A stretch of 64,000 nt of DNA from Neobacillus sp. PS2-9 (lineage in GTDB: Bacteria > Bacillota > Bacilli > Bacillales > Cytobacillaceae). This document shows, one piece after another, positions 8,760 through 17,767 of the stretch. The stretch is from the NCBI RefSeq assembly GCF_030915525.1, contig NZ_CP133269.1, forward strand, positions 4,065,001 to 4,129,000, given 5' to 3'. The stretch's first letter is position 1; every line of letters begins with the position of its first letter. The notes under the pieces were generated by a model. It was not told the DNA's origin. It saw only the letters and a list, made by a program, of their open reading frames with translations, and searched no databases. The translations under genes were made by a program, and so were the position numbers.

Positions 8760-8983
8760 TAGATTCTTTCCACCTCAATCTGAACGGCTTCCTTGCGGCG
8801 GATTCCAACGCATTGTCCGCAGGACTCTATCATAATTGGGCCACCAAACGGCATGACGCATTTTACACATACTTCTGAGCCTTCTGTGATTCCTAAATCA
8901 AGCAATCGTCTTTGAACTAGGTGACCAACATGAGAAAGATCTAATATTTTCCCTTTATCTCCCGCTTTTAATGAACCAAACAT
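8759..8983 (-). CDS. feoA: Ferrous iron transport protein FeoA
   Basis: 74 residues from the ATG chosen here. An in-frame GTG three codons earlier lies inside the AAGGGTG ribosome binding site, so the ATG (MFGSLKAG) is the likely start. The protein is an SH3-like FeoA domain (RLLDLGITEGSEV, then GGPIMIE) with two extra cysteines (ESCGQC). FeoA-type proteins bind FeoB on the cytoplasmic side and are needed for efficient Fe2+ uptake. It is first in the feoA-feoB-Cys-rich protein operon. Confidence 0.93.
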   Translation of the reverse strand: MFGSLKAGDKGKILDLSHVGHLVQRRLLDLGITEGSEVCVKCVMPFGGPIMIESCGQCVGIRRKEAVQIEVERI

Positions 8984-9008
8984 GTATATCACCCTTATCT
9001 AGGTTAAT

Positions 9009-9023
9009 TGAGAATGATTATCT
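9009..9023. promoter_or_regulatory. Fur box upstream of feoA
   Basis: TGAGAATGATTATCT matches the Bacillus 7-1-7 Fur consensus TGATAATNATTATCA at 12 of the 14 defined positions. It lies 26 bases before the feoA start, where it would block transcription when iron is plentiful. Confidence 0.85.
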
Positions 9024-9098
9024 TTCTATATTGCCATTTTAACACTTTTTTTAGGTAATAAGCATATTAAATTTGACAAAGTTTCGAAAAAATTTCAT

Positions 9099-9135
9099 AA
9101 AAAAAAGGAAGAGCGTCTCGCTTTTCCTTTTTTTT
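9099..9135 (-). terminator. Terminator after thiT (symmetric)
   Basis: Arms AAAAGGAAGAGCG / CGCTTTTCCTTTT around a TCT loop, with A and T runs on both sides, so it could act in both directions. It directly follows the thiT stop codon. Confidence 0.75.
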
Positions 9136-9146
9136 ACTAACCTGGT

Positions 9147-9725
9147 TTATTTGAACAGTCTTTTTGGTAATGCACTGATAACTAGAATAATGATAATGGC
9201 ACTGATAATAAAACTTGGGAGCATATAGGTACCATTATATAGCAGGGAGTAAACAGCTACTGGCTGCCCTTTTGGAGCATACTCTCCAAAAAATACAATT
9301 CCTGATACAACATGGCAAAGGTAACGAAGAACACTTCCTAAGAAGGCTCCAAGTACTACGTAGGTCATCCATTTTCCTTTGTTCTGATCATTAAGTGCAT
9401 TCTTTATTTGTGCTGCAAAAATACCGGCGAAGCCCACAACAGTAAAGGCAATAAAGTAATCAATAATTCCTTGAATCAGGGTATAAATTTGTGAATATCC
9501 AAGAATAAATTGTAACAGGCCTAGTAAGAATCCTGTAAGGACGCCACCTTTAACCCCCCAGCGATAAGCCATAAGAAACACCGGGACCATGGCAATCGAA
9601 ATAGATCCGCCTTGTGGCCAAATTTTAAATGAAAGGATATTCCCAACATAATCTAATAAATAAGCAAGTGCGGTAAACACCGCTACTTCTGTAATAAAAA
9701 GCGTGTTACTCCTGTTCTTGTTCAT
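9147..9725 (-). CDS. thiT: Thiamine ECF transporter S component ThiT
   Basis: 192 residues with six predicted membrane helices. The conserved ThiT pattern is present: AVFTALAYLLDY, WPQGGSISIAMVPVFLMAYRWG and GLLQFILG, which form the thiamine-binding pocket in known ThiT proteins. It binds thiamine outside and works with the shared EcfA1-A2-T energising module, which is not in this window. A TPP riboswitch and its terminator lie directly upstream, so it is off when thiamine pyrophosphate is abundant. The ribosome binding site AAGGGGG is followed by ATG at 7 bases. Confidence 0.95.
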   Translation of the reverse strand: MNKNRSNTLFITEVAVFTALAYLLDYVGNILSFKIWPQGGSISIAMVPVFLMAYRWGVKGGVLTGFLLGLLQFILGYSQIYTLIQGIIDYFIAFTVVGFAGIFAAQIKNALNDQNKGKWMTYVVLGAFLGSVLRYLCHVVSGIVFFGEYAPKGQPVAVYSLLYNGTYMLPSFIISAIIIILVISALPKRLFK

Positions 9726-9770
9726 TTTTGTTTCCCCCTTTTATATGTAAATCCAATAAAACAGTCCACA

Positions 9771-9809
9771 AAAAAAGCAATGCATGACTATTAGGAATGT
9801 CTGCATTGC
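9771..9809 (-). terminator. Riboswitch-controlled terminator in front of thiT
   Basis: Arms GTCATGCATTGC and GCAATGCAGAC pair on the minus strand and are followed by T6. It lies between the TPP aptamer and thiT and is the expected expression platform. Confidence 0.85.
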
Positions 9810-9821
9810 TTTGCTATCGGC

Positions 9822-9914
9822 AAACCACATCCCTACGCTAGCGTTAACTAACAGGTTCATAGGGTCAGAACTCTACCGTTCACTCTCAGCCGCATAAAAG
9901 CAGCTCCCCTTGTG
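9822..9914 (-). promoter_or_regulatory. TPP riboswitch (THI element)
   Basis: On the minus strand the conserved aptamer parts appear in order: AAGGGGAGCTGC, GCGGCTGAGAGTG, GACCCTATGAACCTGTTAG, and the closing GCGTAGGGATGTGG. These are the standard thi-box blocks. It controls thiT by transcription termination. Confidence 0.95.
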
Positions 9915-10155
9915 GAAATATTCTATTGTTTTCCCTTAAAAATATACTACTGTTTCTTTGTTTTTACAAGGAATATCTACATGCTGGGCCTTATAGAAAC
10001 AATAACTTAAAAGATAAAATACGAAAATCCACCTTCGTTTTATTTATAGAAATTATTGGGAAATATTTTTTTTATTTATATCTTAGAGGATTTTTGCCTT
10101 TACCCTCGAATTTACATGGTAATCAGTTTTGTTAAAACCATAGGGGGACACAACA

Positions 10156-11280
10156 ATGTTTACGGGAGAACAAACGGATTTAGTTGCTTTTTTTCAAAAA
10201 AATAAAGAGAAACTAGTTCAAGAGTGGGAAGATTCCATTGTGATTAATCATGGGGACCCCTTCAAGTTGAAAATCAGGGAAAATGGGGAAGCCCTACTTA
10301 ATGTAATCCTTTCAATGCATAAGGTATCTAAAGAGGAACTTATAGAAATCGTAAAAAAGATTGCCATAGAAGTTTCAGAAGAAAGGGTACTGGCTAATAT
10401 CAATATTGGTGATTTTGTCTACAATGTTAATCTCGGTCGGACCATTCTATATAGTTATTTGAGTAAAACAGGAATTTCCTGGTCAGATTTGCAGGAATCC
10501 ATAAATAAGATCAATTTTTGTTTTGATAAATTTTTATACTATGCAGTTTCCCATTATTCAGAAGCAAAAAACAAGATTATTGAAGAAAAGACGATGTTCA
10601 TTGATTCAACTCACCAGGACCGATTAACCCTTCTCGGTCAAATGACATCAAGCTTTATTCATGAATTTAGGAATCCGCTCACTTCAGTTCAAGGATTCAT
10701 CCAATTACTTAAGGCAGATTATCCAAACATGAGATATTTAGATATCATTTCAGGGGAGTTAGACCAACTTAATTTTCGAATATCCCAGTTTCTTCTGCTT
10801 TCAAAGAAGGAACTTATTGGGAAAGAAAAAATTGATTTCAAATTGAATCAACTTATCGATGAGGTGTTAAATTTCCTTTATCCTAGTATATTGGATGGAA
10901 AAGTGAAAATTAAAAGAGATTTGAGCAAAGATTTCACTTTGAATGGATATGCTGATGAAATTAGACAAGTCTTTATTAATATTATTTTTAATGCAATTGA
11001 TGTTCTAAATCATCACGAAGTGGACTTACCTACAATTGAAATAAGCACCTGTGTGGAAAATGAAGAGTTGATTAAAATCAGTATATCTAATAATGGACCT
11101 GCCATTCCGGCGGAATTAAGAAAAACCATTTTTGAACCCTTTTTTACAACTAAAAAGCTAGGTACTGGTCTTGGATTATTTGTTTGTAAAGAAATTATTG
11201 AGAAACATAAGGGAGAATTAACATGCGATTCCTCTCTTGATAAAACAACTTTTTCTATCTGCTTACCTGTACTATCTTAA
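10156..11280 (+). CDS. Orphan sensor histidine kinase (sporulation-kinase-like)
   Basis: 374 residues, no membrane helices, so cytoplasmic. The first 150 residues form a helical domain resembling the RsbR/RsbRD N-terminal type (FFQKNKEKLVQEWEDSI). The kinase core follows: H-box FIHEFRNPLTSVQGFIQLL with phospho-accepting His169, N-box FINIIFNAIDVL, and G-box LGTGLGLFVCKEI. No response regulator gene is adjacent. The H-box style (HEFRNPLT.VQGF.QLL) is typical of phosphorelay kinases such as the B. subtilis Kin family that feed Spo0F, so a sporulation input is a reasonable but unproven guess. A GGGGGA site precedes the ATG by 9 bases. The 240 bases upstream hold no other recognisable gene. Confidence 0.88.
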   Translation: MFTGEQTDLVAFFQKNKEKLVQEWEDSIVINHGDPFKLKIRENGEALLNVILSMHKVSKEELIEIVKKIAIEVSEERVLANINIGDFVYNVNLGRTILYSYLSKTGISWSDLQESINKINFCFDKFLYYAVSHYSEAKNKIIEEKTMFIDSTHQDRLTLLGQMTSSFIHEFRNPLTSVQGFIQLLKADYPNMRYLDIISGELDQLNFRISQFLLLSKKELIGKEKIDFKLNQLIDEVLNFLYPSILDGKVKIKRDLSKDFTLNGYADEIRQVFINIIFNAIDVLNHHEVDLPTIEISTCVENEELIKISISNNGPAIPAELRKTIFEPFFTTKKLGTGLGLFVCKEIIEKHKGELTCDSSLDKTTFSICLPVLS

Positions 11281-11304
11281 AAAGGGACAAACCTACCTCC
11301 TTTC

Positions 11305-11337
11305 AAATCCCACTTTTAAAAAGCAGGGATTTTTTTA
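11305..11337 (+). terminator. Terminator after the histidine kinase
   Basis: AAATCCC, a loop of about 17 bases with weak internal pairing, GGGAT then T7. Confidence 0.6.
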
Positions 11338-11413
11338 TTTCTTCCTTATATACATCTTCCGCAATATAACCATTTTGCATATGATGTACTAAAAATTTGG
11401 GGAGACTAGGCGT

Positions 11414-11968
11414 ATGTTTACATTAAAAGTTGATAATGAAATTGAACTTCAGTTGTTTCAACACCACCACGCTTTAAAACTTTATCAACTGGTTGAAAAG
11501 AATCGAGACCATTTACGAGAATGGCTGCCTTGGGTGGACTCCATGAATTCCCCTTATCAATTTGAATCGATTATCCCCATCTGGCTCAACCAATTTGCTG
11601 AAAATCAAGGGTTCAATGTTGGAATTCTCTTTAAGGGAGAACTCGTCGGTTCCGTTGGCTTACACCAAATAGATTGGCATAACAGAACGGTTAGTATTGG
11701 CTACTATCTTTCCCAATCCGCAGTAGGACATGGCGTCATGACACGTTCCGTTCAAGCTTTACTTAATTATGCTTTCTTCGATTTGGGTTTAAATCGGGTA
11801 GAAATACGCTGCGGTGAAAATAACAAAAAAAGTCGTGCCATTCCTGAAAGGCTTGGTTTTGTAAAGGAAGGCACAATAAGAGACGGTGAACAATTATACG
11901 GTAAATATCATGACCTCATTTGCTATGGCATGCTTGCTCGCGACTGGAATGGTTTTGTCTCGAGTTAA
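11414..11968 (+). CDS. RimL/YdaF-type GNAT N-acetyltransferase
   Basis: 184 residues, matching B. subtilis YdaF (183) in length and layout: MFTLKVDNEIELQLF at the start, LREWLPWV after the first helix, the acetyl-CoA loop around SIGYYLSQSAVGHGVMT, LGLNRVEIRCGENNKKSRAIPERLGF, and the end YGKYHDLICYGMLARDW. It transfers an acetyl group from acetyl-CoA to an N-terminal amine, probably of a ribosomal protein by analogy with RimL/RimJ. It is monocistronic and its end overlaps by four bases the end of the convergent membrane-protein gene. Confidence 0.9.
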   Translation: MFTLKVDNEIELQLFQHHHALKLYQLVEKNRDHLREWLPWVDSMNSPYQFESIIPIWLNQFAENQGFNVGILFKGELVGSVGLHQIDWHNRTVSIGYYLSQSAVGHGVMTRSVQALLNYAFFDLGLNRVEIRCGENNKKSRAIPERLGFVKEGTIRDGEQLYGKYHDLICYGMLARDWNGFVSS

Positions 11969-12462
11969 GCTATTTTTTTTATAGATTGATTCACCTTAAA
12001 AAAAAGACAAATTAACATTATTTGGACAATCGGATAGAACGGAAATGAATAAAAAATCATATACCCTTCTCTATAATGATACACACCAAGTTCATGGGCG
12101 AACCATTCAAGAGTAAACCCAAAAAGTGACCAGCAAAGAATGTAGAAAAAGAAATACTTGAATGGTATCTTAAACCAGTCCCAAATATAAATAAAAAAAT
12201 ATGAGGATGGGCCAAACATGGTATAAGAGAAAAAATCAATCAACTGAAAGGAAGAATTATCATTTACATTGTAAAAATTAAATGGTTCGATACTAATGGT
12301 ATGATCGAAAAAGAAACCAACAAAAATACCAAATAACACTAAGAAGAGGCTTATATTAAATGAAAAACGCTTTTTCATAAAAAAAATGGCCCCGAATCCA
12401 ACAATATTCATAATGATGACAAACCATTCATTTTGATTGAATGAATGATCATATATGGTCAT
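11965..12462 (-). CDS. Integral membrane protein of unknown function (CBO0543-like)
   Basis: 165 residues with four to five hydrophobic helices. The motif EWFAHELGVYHYREGYMIFYSFPFYPI near the C-terminus recalls the uncharacterised CBO0543-type membrane proteins of spore formers; this is from memory and not certain. It starts in an ATGA overlap with the upstream membrane gene, so the two are cotranslated and may interact. No catalytic or transport motif is visible. Confidence 0.7.
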   Translation of the reverse strand: MTIYDHSFNQNEWFVIIMNIVGFGAIFFMKKRFSFNISLFLVLFGIFVGFFFDHTISIEPFNFYNVNDNSSFQLIDFFSYTMFGPSSYFFIYIWDWFKIPFKYFFFYILCWSLFGFTLEWFAHELGVYHYREGYMIFYSFPFYPIVQIMLICLFFKVNQSIKKIA

Positions 12463-12926
12463 ATTTCTTCCTCACTTTCTTTATGCTCTAGAAATTTAAG
12501 AACATAAACCAATATCACAAAAAAACTTAAGTAAAGAAGGACAGATAATATCAAATGCCAATGTATATAAACTAAAAGCTTTGCCTTAATGGCTGTAAAT
12601 TCAATTAAAAAGAATGAAGCTATCATCCCTAAAACGAGGAGTGTTTTCGCCTTGTTTTTTTTTATTTGTTTATAAGCATTAAGGAATATTAAAAAAAGTA
12701 GTGGACATACGCCATCACGATAGAGAATGAATGCAAAGAAACCTTCCTTTTGATGTGTGTATTCAATGAAATGCTTATTTAACGAAAGGATAGTCATTGA
12801 ATTGATCAGCAGCATCGAAGAAAGAAAGAAAAGATTCAACTGATTCACAAAAGATATTTTTTTCGATTGAAAGGTAAAAATAGCTGCTAAAATTAAGGTC
12901 ATTAGTGTTGAAAAGAAAATAATCAT
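12459..12926 (-). CDS. Integral membrane protein, cotranslated with the next gene
   Basis: 155 residues from the chosen ATG (MIIFFSTLMTLILA), which lies 5 bases behind GTGGGGG. A longer frame begins at 12995 but lacks a good binding site and would put a polar 23-residue tail before the first helix. Five hydrophobic segments are visible, with a basic tail loop (YKQIKKNKAK) and an acidic C-terminus. I do not recognise a family. The coupling to the following gene suggests a two-protein membrane unit. Confidence 0.65.
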   Translation of the reverse strand: MIIFFSTLMTLILAAIFTFQSKKISFVNQLNLFFLSSMLLINSMTILSLNKHFIEYTHQKEGFFAFILYRDGVCPLLFLIFLNAYKQIKKNKAKTLLVLGMIASFFLIEFTAIKAKLLVYIHWHLILSVLLYLSFFVILVYVLKFLEHKESEEEI

Positions 12927-13115
12927 TTTTCCCCCACTTGGCACTAGAAAATTTCCTTTATTATTCCACATTGTAGAAAATTTAAGCATTATCATATTCC
13001 ATAGGAAGCGATTATAAGTTTATTGCCTCTCTTCAAGTAGAATTACGGAGTTAGGGCATAATGAAAGAAAAGTAATCGTAAGTGAGGTGGCACCCTTACT
13101 ATTGTAAGGTGAGAT

Positions 13116-14426
13116 ATGATTGGGATAAATGTAGGGATTATTGTTATCCTAGTTGCTTTTACTGCATTTTTTGTGGCCTCTGAATTTGCAATGGTAAAGG
13201 TACGAACAACAAGAATTGATCAATTAATCGCAGAAGGCAATACAAAAGCAGAGAAGGCGAAGAAAATACTCTCCAATTTGGATGGATATTTATCCGCTAC
13301 TCAAGTAGGAATTACTATTACCTCCTTAATACTCGGCTGGCTAGGGGAGCCAACCATAAGAATATTACTAAATCCCCTATTTGAATGGATTCAATTACCC
13401 TTTTCAATAAAACAGATCCTCTCGTTTATAGTGGCCTTTGGTGTTATCACTTATTTTAATGTTGTGGTTGGAGAACTCGCTCCTAAAACATTTGCTATTC
13501 AGAAAGCGGAACAAATCATTTTGCTGTTTGCTCCAGCACTTATTTTGTTTTATAGACTAATGTATCCTTTTATTTGGGCCCTCAATAGATCAGCACGCTT
13601 TGTTACCGGTCTTTTCGGGATTGCCCCAATCTCTGATCAAGACATGGTTCTTTCCGAAGAGGAACTAAGGATGATACTTTCCCAAAGCTATGAGAGTGGA
13701 GAAATTAATCAATCTGAATATCGCTATATGAATCGAATTTTCGAGTTTGATAATCGGATTGCGAAAGAAATTATGGTACCAAGGACAGAAGTGATCACCC
13801 TTTCTAAAGATGCTTGTATGGAAGAAATTATTAATATTGTAAAGGAAGAAAAATATACAAGATATCCATTAATTGATGGGGATAAGGACAATATTTTAGG
13901 TGTTGTAAATATTAAAGAAGTACTAACGGATTGTATCCAGCAAAAATGCAATGGTAAGGAACCCCTCCTTCCATACTTGAAACCAGTCATTCATGTGATA
14001 GAAACGATTCCCATTCAAGAACTATTAGTAAAACTGCAAAAAAACAGAAGCCATATGGCAGTGTTATTAGATGAGTATGGTGGCACAGCCGGTATTGTAA
14101 CCGTTGAGGACATACTTGAAGAAATTGTGGGAGAAATACGGGATGAATTTGATTTGGACGAGCTCCCTCTTATTCAGAAAAAGGGAGAAAACCACTACGT
14201 GCTGGATGGAAAAGTACTAATTAGTGCGGTAAATGATCTTTTAGGTACCAACCTCGAAGAAGAAGAGGTTGACACGATTGGAGGCTGGTTTTTAACACAA
14301 AAATTTGATGTACATGAAGGAGAAAGCATTGAAATGGAAGGATTTGTTTTTCAGATAAAAGAAATTGAAGGACACCATATACTATATATTGAAGTTAAAA
14401 AAGCACCAACGTCTTCTGTTCAGTAG
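13116..14426 (+). CDS. CNNM/CorC-type membrane transporter with CBS domains (MpfA-like), first copy
   Basis: 436 residues. Domains in order: DUF21 (CNNM) membrane domain about 1-190 with [14 protein letters not shown], a CBS pair about 205-330 starting [10 protein letters not shown], and a CorC_HlyC domain about 345-430. B. subtilis relatives YhdP (MpfA) and YhdT act in Mg2+ export and protect against Mg2+, Mn2+ or Co2+ stress; older databases call them hemolysins. The close paralogue at 15075 and the MerR gene between them resemble the B. subtilis yhdP/yhdQ/yhdT cluster. The mRNA leader shares a short motif with that of the second copy. Confidence 0.9.
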   Translation: MIGINVGIIVILVAFTAFFVASEFAMVKVRTTRIDQLIAEGNTKAEKAKKILSNLDGYLSATQVGITITSLILGWLGEPTIRILLNPLFEWIQLPFSIKQILSFIVAFGVITYFNVVVGELAPKTFAIQKAEQIILLFAPALILFYRLMYPFIWALNRSARFVTGLFGIAPISDQDMVLSEEELRMILSQSYESGEINQSEYRYMNRIFEFDNRIAKEIMVPRTEVITLSKDACMEEIINIVKEEKYTRYPLIDGDKDNILGVVNIKEVLTDCIQQKCNGKEPLLPYLKPVIHVIETIPIQELLVKLQKNRSHMAVLLDEYGGTAGIVTVEDILEEIVGEIRDEFDLDELPLIQKKGENHYVLDGKVLISAVNDLLGTNLEEEEVDTIGGWFLTQKFDVHEGESIEMEGFVFQIKEIEGHHILYIEVKKAPTSSVQ

Positions 14427-14439
14427 GAGGCGTTTTTTT
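14408..14439 (+). terminator. Terminator overlapping the end of the first CNNM gene
   Basis: AACGTCTTCTG and AGTAGGAGGCGTT pair imperfectly across the stop codon and are followed by T7. Confidence 0.6.
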
Positions 14440-14578
14440 GATCATTTTTTTATTATAAACCTATATTTTATTATTCATATTTACATTGCTTTCCCATAAA
14501 ATGTTGATAACAACTGCTAATTAACCAGAACGTTTGACTGTATAGTTTAAATTATTTATAATTATTGTAATTTTAATT

Positions 14579-15013
14579 ATGTTGAGGTGGTATGATGGGG
14601 CTGTCTATCGTATTGGCGAAATAGCCGAAATAGCGCATGTGTCAAAGAGAACGATCGACTATTACACGTCTATTGGCTTATTAAAAGCAGAACGCTCTAA
14701 GTCAAATTACCGCATCTATTCGGATGATTCATTAGAGGATCTAAAATTTATAGAAGAATGCAAGAGTCTGCATTACCCTTTAGACGAGATTAGAAGAAAG
14801 CTAGAAATGAGAAAGGCAAAGAATATTCGTGAATCAGAAGTGGATAGACATGTTAGTGCAGTAACACAGCAAATGAAGCAGCTTCATAGCGATTTATTTG
14901 ATCTCATACCAGTTTTAGAAAACTTGGATGAACATCAGAAGGAAAAATTAATGAACAACTTGAGCCTGCTCAGAAATGCACTAAAGACGTCACTGATGAA
15001 AGTAACGAGTTAA
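14579..15013 (+). CDS. MerR-family transcriptional regulator
   Basis: 144 residues. The N-terminal winged helix-turn-helix is clear (YRIGEIAEIAHVSKRTIDYYTSIGLLKAERS..NYRIY), followed by a helical dimerisation arm. There is no CxxC or other obvious metal-binding cysteine. It lies between two CNNM-type transporters and 61 bases before the second, much as yhdQ sits beside yhdP in B. subtilis, so it likely controls them. The start is uncertain: a GAGGTGG ribosome binding site is followed at once by ATGATG in another frame, which yields only a 10-codon ORF; the ATG used here lies before that site and has no binding site of its own. Confidence 0.8.
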   Translation: MLRWYDGAVYRIGEIAEIAHVSKRTIDYYTSIGLLKAERSKSNYRIYSDDSLEDLKFIEECKSLHYPLDEIRRKLEMRKAKNIRESEVDRHVSAVTQQMKQLHSDLFDLIPVLENLDEHQKEKLMNNLSLLRNALKTSLMKVTS

Positions 15014-15074
15014 TTTTTTTATTATATTGGGAGGTGACTCCTTACTCGTCTTACAACGGGTTAAGGGAACTTAT

Positions 15075-16427
15075 TTGGACATATTTAACTTGGTTATTAT
15101 AGCCATTTTAATTGCTTTAACTGCTTTTTTTGTAACTTCAGAGTTTGCAATTGTAAAAATAAGAAGTTCAAGGATAGACCAGTTAATTGAGGAAGGAAGT
15201 TCGAAGGCAGTTTCTGCAAAAAAGGTGATTTCAAACCTGGATGAATATCTTTCTGCCTGTCAGTTAGGAATTACAATCACTGCCTTAGGTTTAGGGTGGA
15301 TTGGGGAATCAACCATTGAGCATATGCTAAGTCCTCTTTTCCATAAAATAAACATTCCTGAGAGTGCAACGCAGGTATTATCGGTAGGAATTGCGTTTGC
15401 AGCCATTACCTTTTTGCATGTAGTGGTTGGAGAGCTCGCACCTAAGACTTTGGCCATTCAAAAGGCTGAATTAATTACCTTAATTGTGTCACGTCCACTC
15501 ATCCTCTTCTATAAAATCATGTACCCTTTTATTTGGGTACTGAATGGGTCTGCACGGGTTGTTTCCAGTCTATTTGGACTGAAGCCCGTATCAGAGAACG
15601 AAATTGCTCATACAGAGGAAGAACTTCGAATCATCCTTTCTGAAAGCTATAAAAGTGGTGAAATTAACCAATCAGAGTTTAAGTATGTAAATAAAATTTT
15701 TGAGTTTGATAATCGAATTGCTAAAGAAATAATGGTCCCTCGGACAGAAATGGTTTCTTTATCAAAAGATGACTCATTAGAAACATTTCTACAAGTGTTA
15801 CGAGAAGAAAAGTTTACAAGGTATCCAATTATTGATGGAGATAAAGACCATATTATCGGATTAGTGAATATTAAAGAAGTGATGACTGATATAATAGGCA
15901 ATGAAAGTCTTTCTTCTCAAACATTAGAAAACTATACTCGACCAATTATTAGAGTGATAGAGACGATTCCTATTCATGACCTTCTTGTAAAAATGCAAAA
16001 GGATCGAGTCCATATGGCTATTTTAATGGATGAATATGGTGGTACTTCGGGCCTTGTAACCGTTGAAGATATACTCGAAGAAATTGTAGGGGAAATTCGT
16101 GACGAATTTGATATGGATGAAATTCCAGAAATCCGTAAAATAAAAGAAAACCATTATATCATAGACTCTAAGGTTTTAGTTACCGAGGTTAATGATTTAT
16201 TGGGAATTGAAATTGATGATGAAGATATAGATACTATTGGTGGGTGGATCCTAACTGAAAATTATGAAGCAAAAGAAGGAGACACCTTTATTCACGACGC
16301 CTTTACCTTTAAAATCCTGGATATGGAGGAACATCATATCCGGTATATTGAAGTCACAAAAATCTCTAATGATGGCGAAGCTGTAATTCAGCAAATGGCC
16401 GTACCGAATTCAGAAGTACTTTCATAA
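15075..16427 (+). CDS. CNNM/CorC-type membrane transporter with CBS domains (MpfA-like), second copy
   Basis: 451 codons from the TTG chosen here, which follows AAGGGA by 6 bases and makes the N-terminus ([19 protein letters not shown]) line up with the paralogue at 13116. The longer frame from 15027 runs through a GGGAGGTGA site and adds 16 unlikely residues. Domains: DUF21 with [17 protein letters not shown] pair from [10 protein letters not shown], and C-terminal CorC_HlyC. The likely role is divalent cation export (Mg2+). A two-gene unit with the MerR regulator just upstream is likely. Confidence 0.88.
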   Translation: MDIFNLVIIAILIALTAFFVTSEFAIVKIRSSRIDQLIEEGSSKAVSAKKVISNLDEYLSACQLGITITALGLGWIGESTIEHMLSPLFHKINIPESATQVLSVGIAFAAITFLHVVVGELAPKTLAIQKAELITLIVSRPLILFYKIMYPFIWVLNGSARVVSSLFGLKPVSENEIAHTEEELRIILSESYKSGEINQSEFKYVNKIFEFDNRIAKEIMVPRTEMVSLSKDDSLETFLQVLREEKFTRYPIIDGDKDHIIGLVNIKEVMTDIIGNESLSSQTLENYTRPIIRVIETIPIHDLLVKMQKDRVHMAILMDEYGGTSGLVTVEDILEEIVGEIRDEFDMDEIPEIRKIKENHYIIDSKVLVTEVNDLLGIEIDDEDIDTIGGWILTENYEAKEGDTFIHDAFTFKILDMEEHHIRYIEVTKISNDGEAVIQQMAVPNSEVLS

Positions 16428-16458
16428 AATAGACCAATCAGATTGGTCTATTTTTTTT
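16426..16458 (+). terminator. Terminator after the second CNNM gene
   Basis: AATAGACCAATC, AG, GATTGGTCTATT then a T-run. Confidence 0.85.
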
Positions 16459-16540
16459 GCCTAAATAACCAATTTATAGGACATATATCCAATCAATTAG
16501 CCCGCTTTTTACGTATTTTATTGTAAAGGAGGGATGAAGA

Positions 16541-16723
16541 ATGAACCATGTTTCAGTTTTATTTTTAGCTTGTATTCTGGCTGGGTTTGCCCTAATGAAA
16601 GTGGCAACAGTTGGATTCTTATCAAGCTTGTCATCATTTATTATTATTGTTGGTGCACTAGTAGTTATCGTTTTTGCTCTTGCAATTATTTACCTTGGCC
16701 TTAAATCGCTCACAAAAATGTAA
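16541..16723 (+). CDS. Small two-helix membrane protein
   Basis: 60 residues with a strong AAAGGAGGG ribosome binding site 7 bases before the ATG. Two hydrophobic helices (about 5-28 and 32-54) are joined by a short Ser-rich turn (SSLSSF), and the C-terminus is weakly basic. It is monocistronic with its own terminator. I do not recognise a family; small stress-related membrane proteins often look like this. Confidence 0.7.
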   Translation: MNHVSVLFLACILAGFALMKVATVGFLSSLSSFIIIVGALVVIVFALAIIYLGLKSLTKM

Positions 16724-16741
16724 GCGTTTTAAATAATTTTT

Positions 16742-16780
16742 AAAAAAGGGATCAGATGAAACCCCTCTGATCCCTTTTTG
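16742..16780. terminator. Bidirectional terminator
   Basis: AAAAAAGGGATCAGA and TCTGATCCCTTTTT pair perfectly; it separates the small membrane gene from the convergent coiled-coil gene. Confidence 0.85.
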
Positions 16781-16796
16781 TATCAATATTCAAAAA

Positions 16797-17093
16797 TTAT
16801 CTGTCTTTTAATATGATGAGCTCCTCTTCCGCTTTAGCTATTTTAACTAAATGTGAATCAAGCCGGCGATTAATGTGCTGAATTTCTTTGCTCTGTGTGT
16901 CCTCAATACGTTGTAAAGAATCTTTAATATCAGATAAGTCAATTTGATTGACCTCTACTCTATGTTCAATGCTATCCATCTTTTCTAGTCTGGAAAGCCT
17001 CTTTTCAATGTTCTCTAAAGTTGTATTAAATGTATGAATTAAACTTTTAATATCCGTGATATTTTCCGTTAATTTTTCAAGTTCTTTTTCCAT
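16797..17093 (-). CDS. Small coiled-coil protein of unknown function
   Basis: 98 residues from the ATG (MEKELEKL) that lies 8 bases behind AAAGGAG; the longer frame starts with a GTG inside that site. Nearly the whole chain has heptad spacing of Leu/Ile (LEKLTENITDIKSLIHTFNTTLENIEKRLSRLEKM), so it should form a long helical coiled coil. It has no signal peptide or membrane segment. Function unknown; a structural or scaffold role is the most that can be said. Confidence 0.7.
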   Translation of the reverse strand: MEKELEKLTENITDIKSLIHTFNTTLENIEKRLSRLEKMDSIEHRVEVNQIDLSDIKDSLQRIEDTQSKEIQHINRRLDSHLVKIAKAEEELIILKDR

Positions 17094-17225
17094 CTCGAAC
17101 ACTCCTTTAACTTTTTCTTTTTCTTTTTCTTTTATTTTAACATCGTTTTCACTATCAACATGTTACAAAAACAGCAACAATGAAAAAGTGAGCAATAATA
17201 AGTCTAAGGAGGTTCTACATCATTC

Positions 17226-17486
17226 CTACTTCAATTTCCAAACCCTCAGTACATACCCTCCACACCCACATTGGTCAATAAATTTTATTCTTACATGTTC
17301 TGCATACAACTCTTGGATTAAGGGCTGTAAATAGTCCATCGGATTACCAAATACAACAGATGTAACTAGATTAACAAAACAGCCAACTTTAGTTTCTTCT
17401 ATTGATAATAATGCATCACTTATTATCAGGTCTACATCGTGCTCATATTCATCATGCTCTAAATCCTTCGTCCAATCTTTATTCAT
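17226..17486 (-). CDS. Small acidic protein with a CGCGG motif
   Basis: 86 residues from the ATG (MNKDWTKDLEHDEYEHD) behind GGAGG at 5 bases; the longer frame upstream lacks support. The N-terminus is highly acidic. The C-terminus carries QCGCGGYVLRVWK, and there is one further cysteine (GCFVNLV). The clustered cysteines suggest metal or iron-sulfur binding, or redox activity. I do not recognise the family. Confidence 0.65.
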   Translation of the reverse strand: MNKDWTKDLEHDEYEHDVDLIISDALLSIEETKVGCFVNLVTSVVFGNPMDYLQPLIQELYAEHVRIKFIDQCGCGGYVLRVWKLK

Positions 17487-17767
17487 ATAATCCTCCATGC
17501 ATGTGAATTTTATTTGTAATTTAATTAAACCCTTTTTTTTAGTCAAAGTTATTGTTTTATCTCACACATGTGAACAATTCGAATCGAAAAAATGAACATT
17601 TTTTTAATTAGGTAACTGGTGTGCGTTAACCGTGAATTTTATCACAGGCAAAACAATAGAAAAGTTATACTCTTTCACTATAAGGAAAAAGGCAATTAAA
17701 CAATCATTATTTGCCTTCACTCTGGCCTTAAATTGATAATCAACTAGGAAAAGGTTGGTGTATAAAT

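Noticed and set aside
9926..10135. 69-codon plus-strand frame upstream of the histidine kinase
   Set aside because: No ribosome binding site; covers AT-rich intergenic sequence next to the TPP riboswitch on the other strand.
13080..13116. GAGGTGGCACC in the first CNNM leader looks like a T-box motif
   Set aside because: No specifier stem, no antiterminator or terminator pair, and the leader is far too short for a T-box.
17549..17767. Possible small RNA in the 17.5-17.8 kb gap (AAGGCAA...TTGCCTT hairpin)
   Set aside because: The stem has no T-run and no clear promoter; it may simply be part of the leader of the HesB-like gene.
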